The notes under the pieces were generated by a model, which saw only the letters and a program-made list of their open reading frames with translations, was not told the DNA's origin and searched no databases. Made by a program: the position numbers and the translations under genes. This document shows, one piece after another, positions 43,081 through 51,340 of a stretch of 64,000 nt of DNA. This DNA is from Sphingomonas xinjiangensis (lineage in GTDB: Bacteria > Pseudomonadota > Alphaproteobacteria > Sphingomonadales > Sphingomonadaceae): the NCBI RefSeq assembly GCF_014199255.1, contig NZ_JACIJF010000004.1:310001-374000 (forward strand). Direction: 5' to 3'. Numbering within the stretch: the stretch's first letter is position 1; the number at the start of each line of letters is the position of its first letter.

Positions 43081-45861
43081 TCAGAATCCGTAGCTGGTGG
43101 TGGCGGGGCTGGAGAGACGATTAAGCGCGGCTTGGTAATTCGCCAGCTGCGCGCTTTCACGCGCCGTAGACGCGCCGCCGCTCCCGGTGTTCTTGACGCC
43201 GTCGACCAAAGCCGCCTTGGTATCGTCCCAATAGAGCGAGCGATATGCGGTCTGCGACATGGAAAGGGCCGAGCCGATCTTGGACAAGGCGACCTTGGCA
43301 TTATCCAGCGTCGAGAGGCTCAGCGCGCTGTTCAGGCCCAAACCGAAATTTCCGCCGGGCCGGACCTTCACGTCATCACTGCCGACCGTGGCCTGCTTGG
43401 CTATGCGCTGCGGCTCGATGCCCAGCTTGGCCAGCGCATCCTGGTTCGCTCTGCCGCTGATCAGCTCCAGTTCGTGGCCGGCCTTCATGGTGATGCGCAG
43501 CTGCTGCGTGCCATTGACCGTCACTGCCGTGACCGTGCCCTTGGATGCGCCCAGCGTGCTCTGAATGCGCGTGGCGATCGCCTTCAGCGTATCGCCCGCC
43601 TGGATCTCCACTCGGCGAAGAGCCCCGTCATCGGCGCGCATCGAGAAGAAATCGCCGGCCCGCAACGTCGTCTGGCTCGCAACTTTCTGCGACGCTTCGG
43701 CATTGATGACGCCCCGCGGCAGCCCAAGTGCCGATACCGCGCTCGCACCGCCCCGATCGGCCGCGATCCGCACAGGCTCGGTCCGGATCAGCGGCTGTCC
43801 GAACTGCTTGGTGCTCGCGATCGCGCCTGTCGCCGTATCGATTCGGGTGACGAACCCGTCGGTAGGACCGGTCCGCGTGCCCGCCAGATCGCCGGTGGTG
43901 CGACCGCCGGCATAGAGCGCGCCGTTCATGAACGCGAGACTGTCGATCTGGTCGTCCGCTGCCGTGCCGACATAGGTAACGCTGGCATTGCCCAGCCCCG
44001 CATCGATGCGCGCGACAAAGCCGTCGCGCCCGTCGCTCTTGGCATTGGCTTGTGTGCCCTGCACAGCGGCGCTCGTCGCGCCGCCAACGGCAATGCTGCC
44101 GTCCTCGGCCACGGCGATCGCGCGCACATCCGCCGTGCCCAGGCTGATGCTGCCCAGGTCGGTGGAAAGCGCGTTCGCCTGGAACTTCATCACCGACGCG
44201 ACGCCGTTCGTGGACACGACCGCCAGCAGGTTACCGTCCTGACCGACCGCCAACGCGTTGATGGAGTCCGCCCCCGCACCGGCGATCGTGCGCTGCTCGG
44301 CGACCTTGCCGTTGCTGCCGATCCGCGCGACGAATGCGTCGCCGCCATTGGCCGCGGTGCGTCCCGCGACAAAGACCGACCCGTCAGCTCCCACCGTGAC
44401 GGCCTTGGCCGCATCGGCGCCGCCGGAACGGAGAACGGTTGCGAATTGCTCGTCGCCGTTCGCGGCATATTTGGCGACCACCATGTTGGCATCGGCAGAG
44501 GTGATGCCATTGAAGCTGCCGGTCACGTTACCCGCCACGACGATGCTGCCATCGGAACCGACCGAGACTGCGGCACCCGAGGAAGCGCCATTGGCACCCA
44601 GGCTTCGCTGCCACACCACCTTGCCTGTGCTGTCCATCTTGGTCAGGTACAAATTGTTGTCGCCGTCGGACCGGTTCGTGCCCAGATCGCCGCTGGTCGT
44701 ACCGACCACATAGGTGTTGCCTTGCGCATCGGTAGTGGCTGCCGCCGCATCCGTGCTGGCATAGGCGTTGCTGGTCTTGGTGGTGGTCGTCGTCACCTTA
44801 CCGGCGGAATCAGTCGACGCGGTGGTGACCGTCGTCGTCTTGCCGGAGAGTTCATTCTGCGCGGTTGTCTGCCGATCAAGCGCGGCGATGTTGCCCATCG
44901 AGATTTGGACGTTGCCACTTGCCGGATCGTTCAGTCGAAACACGCGCGCGGCGGTCGGGGCGTCCAATGGCGTCTGCCCAGCGGCGACTACCAACGAGTC
45001 CTTGGCATCCACTTGCTCCAGGCTAACCTTTTCCAGGCTCAGCGGGGTCTTGAGCGTGATGCCCCATTTGCCATCGCTGGTCTTCTCCGCGACAAAGCTC
45101 GCTGACCAGCGCTTCTCCGGCTCGCCCGCGGCGTCGGTCTTGGGCGTGCCGTCTGGATTGTAGACCAACGACGCTTTGATCGCCGCGTTCAGCTGATCGA
45201 CCACCGAATTGATCGTGGGCGGCTGCGTGCCCTGCGAAAGGTCGACGCTGAGCGTCTCGGTCGAGGTGCCGCGCGTCAGGTTGATCTTGAACTGTTCCTG
45301 GCCTGTCAGCCCGGGAACGGCTTCCGTGCGCGTCTTGACGATGCCTTTTCCATCCGCTTCGTAAGGCGACCCGGTGACGAGCTTGGTGGAAGATACAGTG
45401 GTGCTGCTGTTCCCGAAGGACAGGTTTACCAAGTCCGATGGCGCTGAGCCGATGAAGCCCTGAAGGTCCGCTAGTCCCTTGGCAAAGGCTTTCTGATACT
45501 GCGTGCGTTGCGCGTCGGAGGTCTTGGTCGAGCTCGCCGCCTCGGCAAGCACACGCAGCTTGTCCAGCGCTTTGAACGCCGTGAAGCTCGTCGCCACGTC
45601 GTCGGTCAGAATCACGCCCGCGCTGTCGGTGGTGGCCTTGTCGATGATGGTCTTGGAACCGAGGACCGCGCTCAGCTGCGCGGAGATCGACTTGCCGGTC
45701 GTTGGATCCTTCCACGGAGGTGTGGTCGTCTGCGCGGCGAACAGCGCCTTAGCGGTGCGCACCGCTTTGCTGTCGAACGCGATGGGCGCGAAACTGGTCA
45801 TTGAGTTCGTGCCTGTAAGCAGGCTCAGCCCGACCAGACTTCCCGATAAATTAACCGACAT
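43081..45861 (-). CDS. Large FlaEY-like flagellar protein with internal propeller repeats
   Basis: A protein of 926 residues with no signal peptide. The N-terminal 150 residues and the C-terminal 150 are helical (NAKVALSKIGSALSMSQTAY), like axial flagellar proteins. In between lie at least six repeats of the type DAAKAVTVGADGSVFVAGRT, DSINALAVGQDGNLLAV, DQIDSLAFMNGALYAGG, i.e. SBBP-type beta-propeller repeats. Caulobacter FlaEY proteins have a comparable place in flagellar loci, but I assign this by layout, not by alignment. It is divergent from fliG over a symmetric promoter and followed by flgB. Confidence 0.6.
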   Translation of the reverse strand: MSVNLSGSLVGLSLLTGTNSMTSFAPIAFDSKAVRTAKALFAAQTTTPPWKDPTTGKSISAQLSAVLGSKTIIDKATTDSAGVILTDDVATSFTAFKALDKLRVLAEAASSTKTSDAQRTQYQKAFAKGLADLQGFIGSAPSDLVNLSFGNSSTTVSSTKLVTGSPYEADGKGIVKTRTEAVPGLTGQEQFKINLTRGTSTETLSVDLSQGTQPPTINSVVDQLNAAIKASLVYNPDGTPKTDAAGEPEKRWSASFVAEKTSDGKWGITLKTPLSLEKVSLEQVDAKDSLVVAAGQTPLDAPTAARVFRLNDPASGNVQISMGNIAALDRQTTAQNELSGKTTTVTTASTDSAGKVTTTTTKTSNAYASTDAAAATTDAQGNTYVVGTTSGDLGTNRSDGDNNLYLTKMDSTGKVVWQRSLGANGASSGAAVSVGSDGSIVVAGNVTGSFNGITSADANMVVAKYAANGDEQFATVLRSGGADAAKAVTVGADGSVFVAGRTAANGGDAFVARIGSNGKVAEQRTIAGAGADSINALAVGQDGNLLAVVSTNGVASVMKFQANALSTDLGSISLGTADVRAIAVAEDGSIAVGGATSAAVQGTQANAKSDGRDGFVARIDAGLGNASVTYVGTAADDQIDSLAFMNGALYAGGRTTGDLAGTRTGPTDGFVTRIDTATGAIASTKQFGQPLIRTEPVRIAADRGGASAVSALGLPRGVINAEASQKVASQTTLRAGDFFSMRADDGALRRVEIQAGDTLKAIATRIQSTLGASKGTVTAVTVNGTQQLRITMKAGHELELISGRANQDALAKLGIEPQRIAKQATVGSDDVKVRPGGNFGLGLNSALSLSTLDNAKVALSKIGSALSMSQTAYRSLYWDDTKAALVDGVKNTGSGGASTARESAQLANYQAALNRLSSPATTSYGF

Positions 45862-45888
45862 CGCGACCCCGCATCCGCATCACCCTCC

Positions 45889-45894
45889 TATAAT
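45889..45894. promoter_or_regulatory. Symmetric CTATAATAG element between flaEY-like gene and fliG
   Basis: CCTCCTATAATAGAGG gives TATAAT towards fliG (64 bp before its ATG) and CTATTATAG towards the FlaEY-like gene (28 bp before its ATG). No GGCA palindrome is seen nearby. Confidence 0.6.
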
Positions 45895-45957
45895 AGAGGG
45901 ACATGTGACCCGCCATGTGCGGCCACGACCATTAATTTTGCGTGAGGGTCCCCGACC

Positions 45958-46992
45958 ATGAGCCTGATGGCGCCGATTGCCGAACCGCCCGAACTCAAGC
46001 GTTTCAGCGGCCCGCAGCGCGCGGCCGCACTGATGCTGGCGCTCGGCAAGGAACATGGTGCGCCGATCTGGGAGCAGCTGTCGACCGAAGAGATCAAGGA
46101 GCTCTCGTCGAACATCGCTGGCCTTGGCCGCGTGCCATCTACGGTGGTCGAGCATCTGCTGATCCAGTTCACGGGCGAAGTCGCCTCGATGGCCTCGATG
46201 CACGGCAGCTATGAAACCACCGAGCGCCTGCTCGGCGGAATTCTGCCCAACGAAAAGGTCCGTGAGATCATGGAGGACATTCGTGGTCCTTCCGGCCGCA
46301 CCATGTGGGACAAGCTGTCGAACGTCAGCGAAAGCGTCCTCGCAGGCGCACTGAAGCACGAATATCCGCAGACGGTCGCGGTGATCCTTTCCAAGCTGCG
46401 CCCGGATCACGCCGCGCGCGTGCTGGCAGAGCTTCCGCGCGAGTTCTCGGTCGACGTCATCATGCGCATGCTGCGCATGGAGACCGTCCAGAAGGATGTG
46501 ATCAACCAGGTCGAACAAACGCTCAAGAGCGAGTTCATGACCAACCTGTCGCGTTCGCAGAAGCGGGACCCGCACGAGGCCATGGCCGAGCTGTTCAACT
46601 CGCTCGACCGCTCGACCGAGGAAGCGATGCTCACGGCGCTCGACAATAAGGCGCCCGAAAGCGCCGAGCGCATCCGCGCCCTCATGTTCACCTTCGAGGA
46701 TCTGGCCGGCCTGCTGCCCGCCGCCGTCGCGGTGATCGTCCGCAACGCCGACAAGCGCGAAATGGCGCTGGCGCTCAAGGGTGCGCCCGAGGAGCTCAAG
46801 AAGCTGTTCTTCGGCGCGATGACCGAACGTGCGGCAAAGCTGATGCGCGAGGACATGTCTGCGATGGGTCCGGTCCGTGCCCGCGATTGCGAAGAAGCAC
46901 AGTCGACACTGGTGCGCCTGGCCAAGAACCTGGCCGACCGCGGCGAGATCCTGCTGGTCGATCCCAAGTCCGACGACGCGATGATCATCTAA
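45958..46992 (+). CDS. fliG: Flagellar motor switch protein FliG
   Basis: The rotor protein that meets the MotA stator, 344 residues. N-terminal: RFSGPQRAAALMLALGKEHG. Middle domain: EYPQTVAVILSKLRPDHAAR (EHPQ-type motif with Tyr in place of His). C-terminal torque helix: LFFGAMTERAAKLMREDMSA with charged residues facing MotA. fliH follows 3 bp downstream; fliF, usually upstream of fliG, lies after fliH. Confidence 0.96.
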   Translation: MSLMAPIAEPPELKRFSGPQRAAALMLALGKEHGAPIWEQLSTEEIKELSSNIAGLGRVPSTVVEHLLIQFTGEVASMASMHGSYETTERLLGGILPNEKVREIMEDIRGPSGRTMWDKLSNVSESVLAGALKHEYPQTVAVILSKLRPDHAARVLAELPREFSVDVIMRMLRMETVQKDVINQVEQTLKSEFMTNLSRSQKRDPHEAMAELFNSLDRSTEEAMLTALDNKAPESAERIRALMFTFEDLAGLLPAAVAVIVRNADKREMALALKGAPEELKKLFFGAMTERAAKLMREDMSAMGPVRARDCEEAQSTLVRLAKNLADRGEILLVDPKSDDAMII

Positions 46993-46995
46993 GGA

Positions 46996-47676
46996 ATGGC
47001 GACCATGACCTTCCAGACCGTTGAGCGTTTCGCTTTCGACCGCATCTTCTCGCTTGGCGCCGAGGATGCGAACGCCGCCCCCGCGCCCGACCTCGATCTG
47101 GAGGTAAGCGCACTCAAGGCCGAGATCGCGCTGATGAAGGCCGATCACGAAGCCCAGGTCGCGCTCGCCCGCGCCGAAGGGTTCGAAGCCGGGCTGCAAC
47201 AGGCCCGAGCCGAACGCGACGTGGCGCTGCTCAGCGCGGTGGATGCGCTCCAGGCCGGTATCGAAGCGCTCGACGAGCGCTTCGCTGAGGTATCGGAGCG
47301 CGTCACCGGCGAAGCCGCCGAGATCGCGCTGGCCGCAGCCGACATGATCGCCGGCCGCGCGCTGGAAACGGCGCCCGCCGACACCATCGACCAGGCGATT
47401 GGCCGCGTGCTCGGCACCGTCGCCCGCGGAACCGAGCTGGAGATCCGCGTCCATCCCGACCTGATCGAGATGGTCGAGACCAAAATCGCCGAACGTCAAT
47501 CCAAGGACCGCCGTCGCCTCGCCCTCACTGTGATCGGCGACGTGACTCTCTCCCCGGGCGACGCGATGATCGGCTGGGACCAGGGAGGGCTCTCGCTCGA
47601 CGCCGGCGCCCGCCGCCAGGCCGTGCAGGCCGAACTCGCCGCTCTTCTTCCCAGCGCTGCCGACGCCATCAACTAA
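46996..47676 (+). CDS. fliH: FliH (FlbE)-type flagellar export protein
   Basis: A 226-residue regulator of the export ATPase. A long central coiled region (EVSALKAEIALMKADHEAQV, EGFEAGLQQARAERDVALL) precedes the C-terminal FliH domain: TELEIRVHPDLIEMVE and DVTLSPGDAMIGWDQGGLSL. fliI does not follow, so the ATPase gene is elsewhere. A strong hairpin with a T-run follows at 47693-47734. Confidence 0.88.
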   Translation: MATMTFQTVERFAFDRIFSLGAEDANAAPAPDLDLEVSALKAEIALMKADHEAQVALARAEGFEAGLQQARAERDVALLSAVDALQAGIEALDERFAEVSERVTGEAAEIALAAADMIAGRALETAPADTIDQAIGRVLGTVARGTELEIRVHPDLIEMVETKIAERQSKDRRRLALTVIGDVTLSPGDAMIGWDQGGLSLDAGARRQAVQAELAALLPSAADAIN

Positions 47677-47692
47677 GCACCCGCAAACCCGG

Positions 47693-47734
47693 AGGTCACC
47701 GCCACAAGCGTACGCTTGGGCCGGTGACCTGTTT
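47693..47734 (+). terminator. Terminator after fliH
   Basis: AGGTCACCG pairs with CGGTGACCT around an inner CAAGCG/CGCTTG stem, and GTTTTG follows. Confidence 0.72.
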
Positions 47735-47773
47735 TGCGTCGAAGCGTGAAGAACGCCCTCCGTATCTTCACTA

Positions 47774-47804
47774 GGCAAAAAATTCCCACCCGGCACAAAC
47801 TGCC
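47774..47804. promoter_or_regulatory. Two GGCA-N5-TGCC-type sites ahead of fliF
   Basis: Site 1, 47774-47786, is GGCAAAAAATTCC (one mismatch in the right half). Site 2, 47792-47804, is GGCACAAACTGCC (perfect). They are 18 bp apart, 45 and 27 bp upstream of TATAAG at 47819. CCGGCACAAACTGCCG closely resembles the Caulobacter FlbD-bound ftr pattern. Confidence 0.65.
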
Positions 47805-47818
47805 GCCCGCCACCCTCC

Positions 47819-47824
47819 TATAAG
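47819..47824 (+). promoter_or_regulatory. CTATAAG-type -10 element ahead of fliF
   Basis: CACCCTCCTATAAGTTAA, 53 bp before the TTG start of fliF, with two operator-like sites upstream. Confidence 0.65.
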
Positions 47825-47871
47825 TTAACCGAGGGGCATTTCCGCCCCATGGTCCACTTGGCGGGGCGGTT

Positions 47872-49488
47872 TTGGAAGCGATCAAGAAACTAGTCGGGCA
47901 GATTGGCCCGCAGCGGCTGATGATAATGGGAGGCGTCGCGTTCGCGCTGCTCGCCGCCCTGACCTTCATGGCCACCCGCGGCTCGGCTCCCCAGCTCGGC
48001 TACCTCTACACCGACCTCGATCCTTCGGCGGCGGCGACCATCACCGAGAAGCTCAAGGCACAGAACGTGGAATACACGCTCTCGGCCGACGGCACGTCGA
48101 TCATGGCGCCGCAGGACAAGTTGGCCGAACTGCGCATGAGCATGGCCGGCGAGAAGCTGGGCGGAAAGATCGGCTATGAGGTCCTCGACGAGGAACAGCC
48201 CTTCGGCGTCTCGGCCAGCCGCGCCAAGATGAACGAGACCCGCGCCGTCGAGGGCGAGCTCTCCAAGTCGATCCAGACCATCCAGGACGTCAGCGCCGCG
48301 CGCGTCCACATCGTCATGCCCGAGCGCGCGATGTTCGCGAACGAGAGCCGCAAGGCCACCGCCGCCGTCACCGTCAAGACCAAGGGTCACCTCTCGTCCG
48401 AGAGCGTCGCCTCGATCCGCTATCTCGTCTCCTCCTCGGTGCCTGAGCTTTCGCCCGAAGCGGTGTCGGTGGTCGACCAGACCGGCGCCCTGCTCGCTCG
48501 CGCCGGTGATGCCAGCACCGCCGGTGCCGGCGATGCCGACGAGCGCCAGGCCGCCGTCGAGACCAAGCTTCGCCAGGAAGTGGAATCGCTGCTCGAGCCG
48601 ATCGTCGGCCAGGGTAAGGTCCGCGCCGAAGTGTCGGCCCAGATCGACCGTGATCAGACCCGCGAGGAAGCCAATGTCTTCGATCCCGACAAGCAGGTGA
48701 TCTCGCGCCAGGTCACCGTCGAGAGCGGCGACCAGAACCAGGAGAATGACGCGGCACCCGGCCTCGCCACGGTCGGCGCCCAGCTGCCCGAAGCGCAGGG
48801 CCAGGCCAACAATGCGCCCGGCGCCTCCAAGAATTCGCGTTCGAACCAGAATTCCGAAGACACCACCTACGACAACAGCTCGACCAAGACCGTCACGCTG
48901 CGCACCCCAGGCAAGATCACCCGCCTCTCGGTCGCGGTGATGGTCGATGGCGGCGAAAAGGGCCTGCCCCAGCAACAGATGCAGCGCCTCCAGCGCCTGG
49001 TCGAGAATGCAGTCGGCATGGACTCCGAACGCGGCGACAGCGTGGTCGTGGAAAGCATGCGCTTCACCGGCGACGACAGCTTGGCGGACAAGGACACCGG
49101 CTTCTTCTCCACTCTCCCGATGGACAAGATCTGGGGCCTCATCCAGATCCTCGTGATCGGCGCGATTGGCCTGATGGCGATCCGCATGCTGAAGCCCAAG
49201 GCCGCCGCGCCCGAACTGCCCGCCCTTGTGGCTGCAGATGGCGGCCAGCTCTCTGCCCAGTCACCCGAGATGCTGGCCCTGGCCGAGCGTGCCGCCGATG
49301 GCGACGCCGACGCGATGAAGCAGCTCGAAGCGATGGGCAGCGAACAGCAGCCCCTGCTCGATCAGGAAATCGCCCTCGCTCAGGTAGACGGGCGCATCAA
49401 ACTCTCCGCGCTCAAGCGCATCGGCGACGCCATCACTGCAAGCCCGCCCGAAGCGGCTTCCGTGATCCGCCAATGGATGAATGCATAA
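47872..49488 (+). CDS. fliF: Flagellar MS-ring protein FliF
   Basis: The inner-membrane ring protein, 538 residues. TM1 lies at about residues 16-36. The ring-building region has GYLYTDLDPSAAATITEKLK, LGGKIGYEVLDEEQPFGVSA and RVHIVMPERAMFANES. A second TM at about 420-440 is followed by a C-terminal FliG-binding tail (LDQEIALAQVDGRIKLSALK). The start is TTG, with GGGGCGG a few bases upstream. It begins the fliF-fliN-flbD operon. Confidence 0.95.
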   Translation: MEAIKKLVGQIGPQRLMIMGGVAFALLAALTFMATRGSAPQLGYLYTDLDPSAAATITEKLKAQNVEYTLSADGTSIMAPQDKLAELRMSMAGEKLGGKIGYEVLDEEQPFGVSASRAKMNETRAVEGELSKSIQTIQDVSAARVHIVMPERAMFANESRKATAAVTVKTKGHLSSESVASIRYLVSSSVPELSPEAVSVVDQTGALLARAGDASTAGAGDADERQAAVETKLRQEVESLLEPIVGQGKVRAEVSAQIDRDQTREEANVFDPDKQVISRQVTVESGDQNQENDAAPGLATVGAQLPEAQGQANNAPGASKNSRSNQNSEDTTYDNSSTKTVTLRTPGKITRLSVAVMVDGGEKGLPQQQMQRLQRLVENAVGMDSERGDSVVVESMRFTGDDSLADKDTGFFSTLPMDKIWGLIQILVIGAIGLMAIRMLKPKAAAPELPALVAADGGQLSAQSPEMLALAERAADGDADAMKQLEAMGSEQQPLLDQEIALAQVDGRIKLSALKRIGDAITASPPEAASVIRQWMNA

Positions 49489-49498
49489 GGACATGGCC

Positions 49499-49849
49499 AT
49501 GAACACCGAACCCCATGACATCATCCCCAGCGACGCCTCCGATCCGGCCGGTCCCGTGTTCGAGGACTTCACCGGCGGCGCTGCAGACCATGCCGCTGCG
49601 CAAGGTTCCGAAGCACTCGAAGCCGTCCATGACGTGCCCGTAAAGGTTCAGGCGGTGCTCGGCCGCGCCCGCATGCCGGTCGGCGAACTGCTCCAGCTCG
49701 GCTCAGGCACGGTGGTCGAGCTTGATCGCCGCGTCGGTGAGCCGGTGGACATCTTCGTCAACGATCGCCTGATCGCCCGCGGCGAAGTGGTGCTGATCGA
49801 CAACGCGCTAGGCGTCACCCTCACCGAAATCGTGCGGCAGGACCGTTGA
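49499..49849 (+). CDS. fliN: Flagellar motor switch protein FliN (full length)
   Basis: A 116-residue C-ring protein with an acidic, Ala-rich N-terminal extension and a C-terminal SpoA domain: VHDVPVKVQAVLGRARMPVG, SGTVVELDRRVGEPVDIFVN, RLIARGEVVLIDNALGVTL. ATG 49499 is chosen because AAGGA lies 6 to 7 bases upstream. The stop overlaps flbD by TGATG. This is the typical FliN; the short paralogue is at 36414. Confidence 0.93.
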   Translation: MNTEPHDIIPSDASDPAGPVFEDFTGGAADHAAAQGSEALEAVHDVPVKVQAVLGRARMPVGELLQLGSGTVVELDRRVGEPVDIFVNDRLIARGEVVLIDNALGVTLTEIVRQDR

Positions 49850-51180
49850 TGTCGGCCATCCGCATGTTGTTGGTTGGCGTACCCGGCAGCGAGTTTCGGC
49901 TTGCCGCCGAACTCGCCCGCGGCTCGGGCGCCGACGTCACCATGGCCGACACGGCTGACCAGGCGCTTGAAATGCTCCGCGCCGAGGGTGCCGACCTGGT
50001 CATGATCGATGTCGAGACCGACGTGCCCGGCTTCATGGCGCGTCTGCGCGCCGAACGCTTCCCGGTGCCGGTGCTGGCCTGCGGGATCGAAGCGCCGGCT
50101 GAGCGTGCCGTCGCCGCCATCCGCGCCGGTGCCCGCGACTATGTCCCCCTGCCCCCACAGCGCGATCTGATCGCCGCCGCCATAGCCTCGGTGGTGACGC
50201 GCAAGCCCTCCAGCAGCATCGGCGCCCATCCCGCGGTGGCCCGCGCCATGGCACTTGCCGGCGCGGTCGCCCCGACCGGCGCGCCAGTGCTTGTGACGGG
50301 TGAGAAGGGCAGCGGCAAGGAAACCATGGCCCGCGCCATCCATGACGCGTCCGGGCGGGGCGACCCGCTGCTGGTCGCCGAATGCGCCGGCGTCGCCGCC
50401 GAGGTGCTCGAATCCGATCTGTTCGGCCACGAAGCCGGCGCCTTCCCCGCTGCCGCGGCACGCCGCATCGGCCGCCTGGAGCAGGCCGGCACTGGTAGCA
50501 TCATCCTGCGCGAAGTGGGTGCGCTTGCCCCCACCACTCAGGCCCGCTTGCTCGCCGCGATCATCGAAGGCCGCTTCACGCGGATCGGTGGCACCGAGCC
50601 GGTGCCGTTCCGCGCGCGTCTGATCGCCACCACCAGCATGGACCTGGAAGACGCCGTCGAAAGCGGCAGCTTCCGCGCCGACTTGCTCGTCCGGCTAGGG
50701 CTGGTCCGCGTCGCCGTGCCGTCCCTGCGCGAACGCGGCGACGACGTGATCCAGTTGGCCAGGCACCTGGCCGAACGCCTCGCCCACAATGACGGCGTGC
50801 TCGTCCGCCCGTTCAGCGACGCCGCGCTGGCATTGCTCGCCGGTTATCCTTGGCCGGGCAACATCCGCGAGCTTGAGGATTGCGTGCATCGCGCAGTGCT
50901 GCTCGCTGCAGGTACGGAGATCGACGCCGGGGACTTCGTCCTTTCGGACGGCACGCGCCTGATCGACCTTGAACAGAGCGAACCGAACCGCTTTCAGATC
51001 GAGAGCCTGGTCGGCCGCACGGTGGAAGAAGTCGAGCGCGAGCTGATCCTGCACACGCTGGTGCGCTGCCAGGGCAACCGCACTTCGGCCTCGAACATCC
51101 TGGGCATTTCGGTGCGCACCATGCGCAACAAGCTGCGGACGTTCATCGAAGCCGGCATCGCCGTCTCGCCTGCGATCTGA
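49849..51180 (+). CDS. flbD: FlbD-type transcriptional regulator with degenerate AAA+ motifs
   Basis: A 443-residue regulator in the position of Caulobacter flbD (after fliN, before flhA). The N-terminal receiver is degenerate: no Asp pair (MLLVGVPGSE) and no switch Lys. The AAA+ core keeps Walker A GEKGSGKE (151-158), but the sigma54-contact loop reads GAFPAA (197-202) instead of GAFTGA, and Walker B reads IILREV with Arg 221 in place of Asp. The C-terminal Fis-type helix-turn-helix is intact (NRTSASNILGISVRTMRNKL). DNA binding is likely; sigma54 activation is doubtful. FliX, its probable partner, is at 39987. Confidence 0.88.
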   Translation: MSAIRMLLVGVPGSEFRLAAELARGSGADVTMADTADQALEMLRAEGADLVMIDVETDVPGFMARLRAERFPVPVLACGIEAPAERAVAAIRAGARDYVPLPPQRDLIAAAIASVVTRKPSSSIGAHPAVARAMALAGAVAPTGAPVLVTGEKGSGKETMARAIHDASGRGDPLLVAECAGVAAEVLESDLFGHEAGAFPAAAARRIGRLEQAGTGSIILREVGALAPTTQARLLAAIIEGRFTRIGGTEPVPFRARLIATTSMDLEDAVESGSFRADLLVRLGLVRVAVPSLRERGDDVIQLARHLAERLAHNDGVLVRPFSDAALALLAGYPWPGNIRELEDCVHRAVLLAAGTEIDAGDFVLSDGTRLIDLEQSEPNRFQIESLVGRTVEEVERELILHTLVRCQGNRTSASNILGISVRTMRNKLRTFIEAGIAVSPAI

Positions 51181-51208
51181 TGGTGGAGGGGCCCTCTCCT
51201 TCCCATCT

Positions 51209-51320
51209 CCCTCTCCCGCCTGCGGGAAAGGGCCGGGGTGAGGGTCAGTCTACCACAGGCGACACGCTCAAGATCACTCCACACACCCTCACCCAACCCT
51301 CTCCCGCAAGCGGGAGAAGG
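51209..51320. repeat. Pair of inverted REP-like repeats between flbD and flhA
   Basis: CTCCCGCCTGCGGGAAAGGG near 51212 and its near-inverse near 51297-51316 (CCCTCTCCCGCAAGCGGGAG) form a pair of opposite palindromes. Each can fold alone or with the other. It probably separates flbD and flhA transcripts. Confidence 0.65.
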
Positions 51321-51340
51321 CTAGAAGGCTCGAACCGCTG

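Noticed and set aside
47761..47830. Sigma54 promoter ahead of fliF (GG...GC)
   Set aside because: GGCACAAACTGC has GG-N8-GC, not the required GG-N10-GC; the same spacing holds at 60728, so these are palindromic operators rather than -24/-12 elements.
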